Assembly (NCBI GenBank): GCA_013298485.1
Contig: JAAFHS010000087.1
Span: 1-8,141 of the forward strand
Length of the DNA: 8,141 nt
Direction of reading: 5' to 3'
Source: Rhodobacterales bacterium
GTDB taxonomy: Bacteria > Pseudomonadota > Alphaproteobacteria > Rhodobacterales > Rhodobacteraceae
In this document: in pieces, positions 5,035 to 8,141 of the stretch
How the letters are laid out: each line of letters starts with the position of its first letter
Position numbering within the stretch: the first letter of the stretch is position 1
Translations under genes and position numbers: made by a program
The notes under the pieces: generated by a model
What the model was told of the DNA's origin: nothing
What the model saw: the letters and a program-made list of their open reading frames with translations, nothing else
Databases searched by the model: none

Positions 5035-8000
5035 ATGAATTTCTCAGCCTGGTCAATCCGCAACCCTGTGGCACCGCTGCTGCTGTTCTTCCTGCTGATG
5101 GTGGTGGGGGTGCAGGCGTTTCGTGCCCTGCCGATCACGCGGTTCCCGAATATCGACGTGCCGCTGGTATCCGTGACGGTGGCGCAATCGGGGGCGGCGC
5201 CAGCGGAGTTGGAAAGCCAGGTCACCAAGGAAATCGAGGATGCCGTCGCAGGCATCACGGGGGTGAAGAACGTCACATCCACCGTTTCGGACGGCGTATC
5301 GACCACGGTTGTCGAATTCCTGATGAGCGTGGAAACCGCCACGGCGGTGCAGGACGTGAAGGATAAGATCGACGAGATCAGGGGCGATCTGCCGGGCGAG
5401 ATCGAGGCCCCGATTGTCACGCGTATCGACGTCGAAGGCGGGGCGATCCGAACCTATGCCGTCGCCTCGTCCAACATGACGGTGGAGGAGCTGAGCTGGT
5501 TTGTCGATGACACGATCACCCGTGCGCTGCAGGGCAGGCCGGGCGTCGGGCGCGTGGACCGCTATGGCGGGGCAGAGCGTGAAATCCGCATCGAGCTTGA
5601 TCCGATCAAAATGGGCAGCTACGGGATCACCGCCCTGCAGGTCAGCCAGCAGTTGCGCCAGACCAACGCCGATATCGGCGCGGGCCGGTCTGAAATCGGC
5701 GCGGCGGAACAGGCGATCCGCACCCTGGGCGACCAGGCGACGGTGGAGCAGCTGGCCAATACCACGATTGCGCTGTCATCAGGCCAGCATGTGCGCCTGT
5801 CGCAACTGGGTGAGGTTATCGACACCTATGAGGAGCCGCGGTCCTTTACGCGCACGGATGGCAAGCCGACCGTGTCGGTGGGTGTGTTCCGCGCCAAGGG
5901 CGCATCCGATGTCAGCGTGACCGAGGTCGTGGAAAAAGCACTGGACGGGGTGCGTGAAGCGCATCCCGACGTCAGCATCACCACGATTGATGATACGGTC
6001 TTCTACACCTATGGCAATTATGAAGCAGCACTCGAGACGCTGGTCGAAGGTGCGATCCTGGCGGTTCTTGTCGTGCTCGCCTTCCTGAAGAACTGGCGGG
6101 CAACGCTGATTTCGGCGGTGGCGCTGCCGTTGTCGGCGATCCCCACATTCTGGGTCATGCACCAGCTTGGCTTTTCGCTGAACCTCGTGTCGTTCCTGGC
6201 GCTGACGCTGGCCACGGGGATTCTGGTGGACGATGCGATTGTCGAGATCGAGAATATCGCGCGACACATCCGTATGGGCAAAACGCCGTACCGCGCGGCC
6301 ATCGAGGCGGCGGATGAAATCGGCCTTGCGGTGATCGCGACCACCTTCACCATCGTGGCGGTGTTCGTCCCCGTCAGTTTCATGCCCGGAATCCCCGGGC
6401 AGTATTTCCGGCAATTCGGCTTGACGGTGGCGATTGCGGTGATGTTCTCGCTGCTGGTGGCGCGGCTGATCACGCCGCTGATGGCGGCCTATCTGATGCG
6501 GTCGAAGGATGCGGATGAAGGGCATTCCGAAGAAGGCCCGATCATGCGGGGCTATCTGTGGTTCGTGCGGGCGACGACGAAAGTCTGGCATATTCCCCAG
6601 ATGCGGAACTGGCGCTTTCCCAACTATTACGTGACCCTTGTCGTGTCGATCGCACTTGTGGGCGTATCGGTCTATTTCATGGCGCAGGTGCCGGGCAGCC
6701 TGTTCCCGCCCGAAGATGAAAGCCGGATTTCCGTGTCGGTCGAACTGCCACCGGGATCGAGCCTTGAGGAGACCGACCGCACGACCGAGGCGATGCGCGC
6801 CGCGATTGCCGATATCGACGGGGTGGAACGGATCCTTGTGACCGGCGGATCGAGCCCGCTGGGCGATGTCGATGTGCGCAATGCCAGCATCGCCGTGATC
6901 CTGGAAAACCTGGACAACGGATTTGCGCGCAAGTTTTCGGATCTGGGCCAGTCGATCCCGCTGATCGGGCCCTATCTGCCAGCGGCCGAGGTGAACGGCC
7001 GCATCCGCCCGCAGAACGAGATCGAGGTCGAGGTGTTTGAACGCCTTGCCATGATCCCGGATGTGCGGGCGATCAAGCTGACGGGCGGTGGCGGGCCGGG
7101 TGGGCGGCCCATCGCGTTCAATATCCTGTCGGCGGACGAAGATGCGCTGAACACGGCGATCCGCGATCTTGAACGCGCGCTGGCGGGTGAGCCTTTGCTG
7201 TTGAACGTATCGACCGACAGTGCGCTGCCGCGCCCGGAAATCCAGATCACCCCGCGTCTGGAGGAGGCCGCGCGCCTGGGTATCACAACCGAAGCGATCG
7301 CATCGGTGGTGCGTGTGGCGACGATCGGCGATGTTGATGCGGCGCTGGCCAAGCTGTCGATCGACAACCGCCTGATCCCGGTGCGCGTGCGCCTGAACAA
7401 TGCGACGCGCGAAGATCTGGTGCGCATCGGCAATCTGCAGCTGCAGACGGCCAGTGGCGGAACGGTGCCCCTGTCCGCCGTGGCGGATATCCGGGTCGCC
7501 GAGGGGCCCGCGACGGTGCAGCGGTTCAACCGTGAACGGGTCGCGACCATCGGTGCCGACCTGCCGCTGGGCGGGGCGTTGGACACATCGACCGCGAAGT
7601 TTCTTGAGATCGTGGGCAAGGTTGATCTGCCGCCGGGGGTGCGTGTGGTGCCCGCAGGCGATGCCGAAGTGCAGAACGAACTCCTTAGCGGCTTCAAAAA
7701 TGCGATGCTGCTGGGCCTTTTGCTGATGCTGACAGTGCTGATCCTGCTGTTCAAATCGGTGATCCAGCCCTTTACCATCCTGTTCTCGCTGCCCCTGGCC
7801 ATCGGCGGGGTGGCGGCAGCGCTGATCATCACGTCGAACCCGCTGTCGATGCCGGTACTGATCGGGATTCTGATGCTGATGGGGATCGTGACCAAGAACG
7901 CCATCCTGCTGGTCGATTTTGCGGTCGAGATGCGGGTGCGCGGGATGGACCGGATGACCGCGATCATGGAGGCGGGCCACAAACGTGCGCGGCCCATCGT

Positions 8001-8141
8001 GATGACCTCTATCGCGATGTCGGCAGGGATGCTGCCATCGGCGCTTGGCGTGGGCGAAGGCGGCGCGTTCCGCGCGCCGATGGCGATTGCCGTGATCGGC
8101 GGGATCATCGTGTCGACCGTCCTGAGCCTTGTGGTCGTGCC
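5035..8141 (+). CDS. RND-family multidrug efflux pump, AcrB-like (HAE1 type), 3' end cut by window
   Basis: This is an inner-membrane proton-driven transporter that exports drugs, detergents or similar compounds as a trimer. I translated the frame by eye from 5035 to the end: 1,035 codons without a stop. The layout is standard: TM1 at about 10-30, a first large periplasmic loop, TM2-6 at about 333-490, TM7 at about 530-550, a second periplasmic loop, and TM8-12 from about 890. The proton-relay residues are present: D399-D400 in TM4 (GILVDDAIVEIEN), K954 in TM10 (GIVTKNAILLVDF), and R984 and T991 in the ARPIVMTS segment of TM11. The window ends in TM12, so probably only a few tens of residues are missing. 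The ATG follows AAGGGG at good spacing. Substrates cannot be deduced. A longer cytoplasmic linker (about 490-525, DADEGHSEEGP) joins the two halves. Confidence 0.93.
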   Translation, partial: MNFSAWSIRNPVAPLLLFFLLMVVGVQAFRALPITRFPNIDVPLVSVTVAQSGAAPAELESQVTKEIEDAVAGITGVKNVTSTVSDGVSTTVVEFLMSVETATAVQDVKDKIDEIRGDLPGEIEAPIVTRIDVEGGAIRTYAVASSNMTVEELSWFVDDTITRALQGRPGVGRVDRYGGAEREIRIELDPIKMGSYGITALQVSQQLRQTNADIGAGRSEIGAAEQAIRTLGDQATVEQLANTTIALSSGQHVRLSQLGEVIDTYEEPRSFTRTDGKPTVSVGVFRAKGASDVSVTEVVEKALDGVREAHPDVSITTIDDTVFYTYGNYEAALETLVEGAILAVLVVLAFLKNWRATLISAVALPLSAIPTFWVMHQLGFSLNLVSFLALTLATGILVDDAIVEIENIARHIRMGKTPYRAAIEAADEIGLAVIATTFTIVAVFVPVSFMPGIPGQYFRQFGLTVAIAVMFSLLVARLITPLMAAYLMRSKDADEGHSEEGPIMRGYLWFVRATTKVWHIPQMRNWRFPNYYVTLVVSIALVGVSVYFMAQVPGSLFPPEDESRISVSVELPPGSSLEETDRTTEAMRAAIADIDGVERILVTGGSSPLGDVDVRNASIAVILENLDNGFARKFSDLGQSIPLIGPYLPAAEVNGRIRPQNEIEVEVFERLAMIPDVRAIKLTGGGGPGGRPIAFNILSADEDALNTAIRDLERALAGEPLLLNVSTDSALPRPEIQITPRLEEAARLGITTEAIASVVRVATIGDVDAALAKLSIDNRLIPVRVRLNNATREDLVRIGNLQLQTASGGTVPLSAVADIRVAEGPATVQRFNRERVATIGADLPLGGALDTSTAKFLEIVGKVDLPPGVRVVPAGDAEVQNELLSGFKNAMLLGLLLMLTVLILLFKSVIQPFTILFSLPLAIGGVAAALIITSNPLSMPVLIGILMLMGIVTKNAILLVDFAVEMRVRGMDRMTAIMEAGHKRARPIVMTSIAMSAGMLPSALGVGEGGAFRAPMAIAVIGGIIVSTVLSLVVV

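Noticed and set aside
5779..7980. A 733-codon open frame on the minus strand
   Set aside because: It is antisense to the RND pump, whose frame is unbroken with all key motifs. Its predicted protein is rich in His, Arg, Asp and Gln, as expected from reading GC-rich codons backwards.
6972..8108. A 378-codon minus-strand open frame
   Set aside because: It is another antisense shadow of the RND gene, rich in Ser, Arg and Thr, with no recognisable domain.

Overview
The window (8,141 bases, GC-rich, strong G/C preference at third codon positions) looks like chromosomal DNA of an alphaproteobacterium. The protein style and the SPFH-NfeD pair suggest Rhodobacterales (Roseobacter/Loktanella-like). 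That placement is an inference; there is no rRNA or other taxonomic marker. I see no tRNA, rRNA, insertion sequence, CRISPR array, integrase or phage gene.

Layout: two divergent gene groups share a control region at about 2973-3194. Leftward (minus strand) run five genes: an SPFH/Band 7 (stomatin/QmcA-like) membrane protein, a short NfeD-like membrane protein, an 87-residue membrane-anchored protein with a small cysteine motif, a DMT/EamA transporter and a NUDIX hydrolase. The first three are tightly packed (1-nt overlap, then a 12-nt gap) and probably form one operon. A 127-base gap with strong inverted repeats precedes the transporter. The transporter and NUDIX genes overlap by 8 nt.

Rightward (plus strand) run a TetR-family repressor, a periplasmic adaptor and an RND inner-membrane pump that is cut by the window end. 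The repressor and adaptor genes overlap, and 12 bases separate adaptor from pump, so this reads as one operon. A perfect 16-bp palindrome of TetR-operator type lies between a plausible -35/-10 and the repressor start. The simplest model is a self-repressed drug or toxic-compound efflux operon that opens when a ligand binds the repressor. No outer-membrane factor gene is in the window; it may lie past the right end or elsewhere.

I did not find a clearly new biological system. The observations most worth a second look are the TetR operator, a nested hairpin built on G8 and C7 tracts directly in front of the transporter start codon, a possible three-cysteine mini-ORF in the repressor leader, and the three-gene SPFH/short-NfeD/Cys-protein unit.
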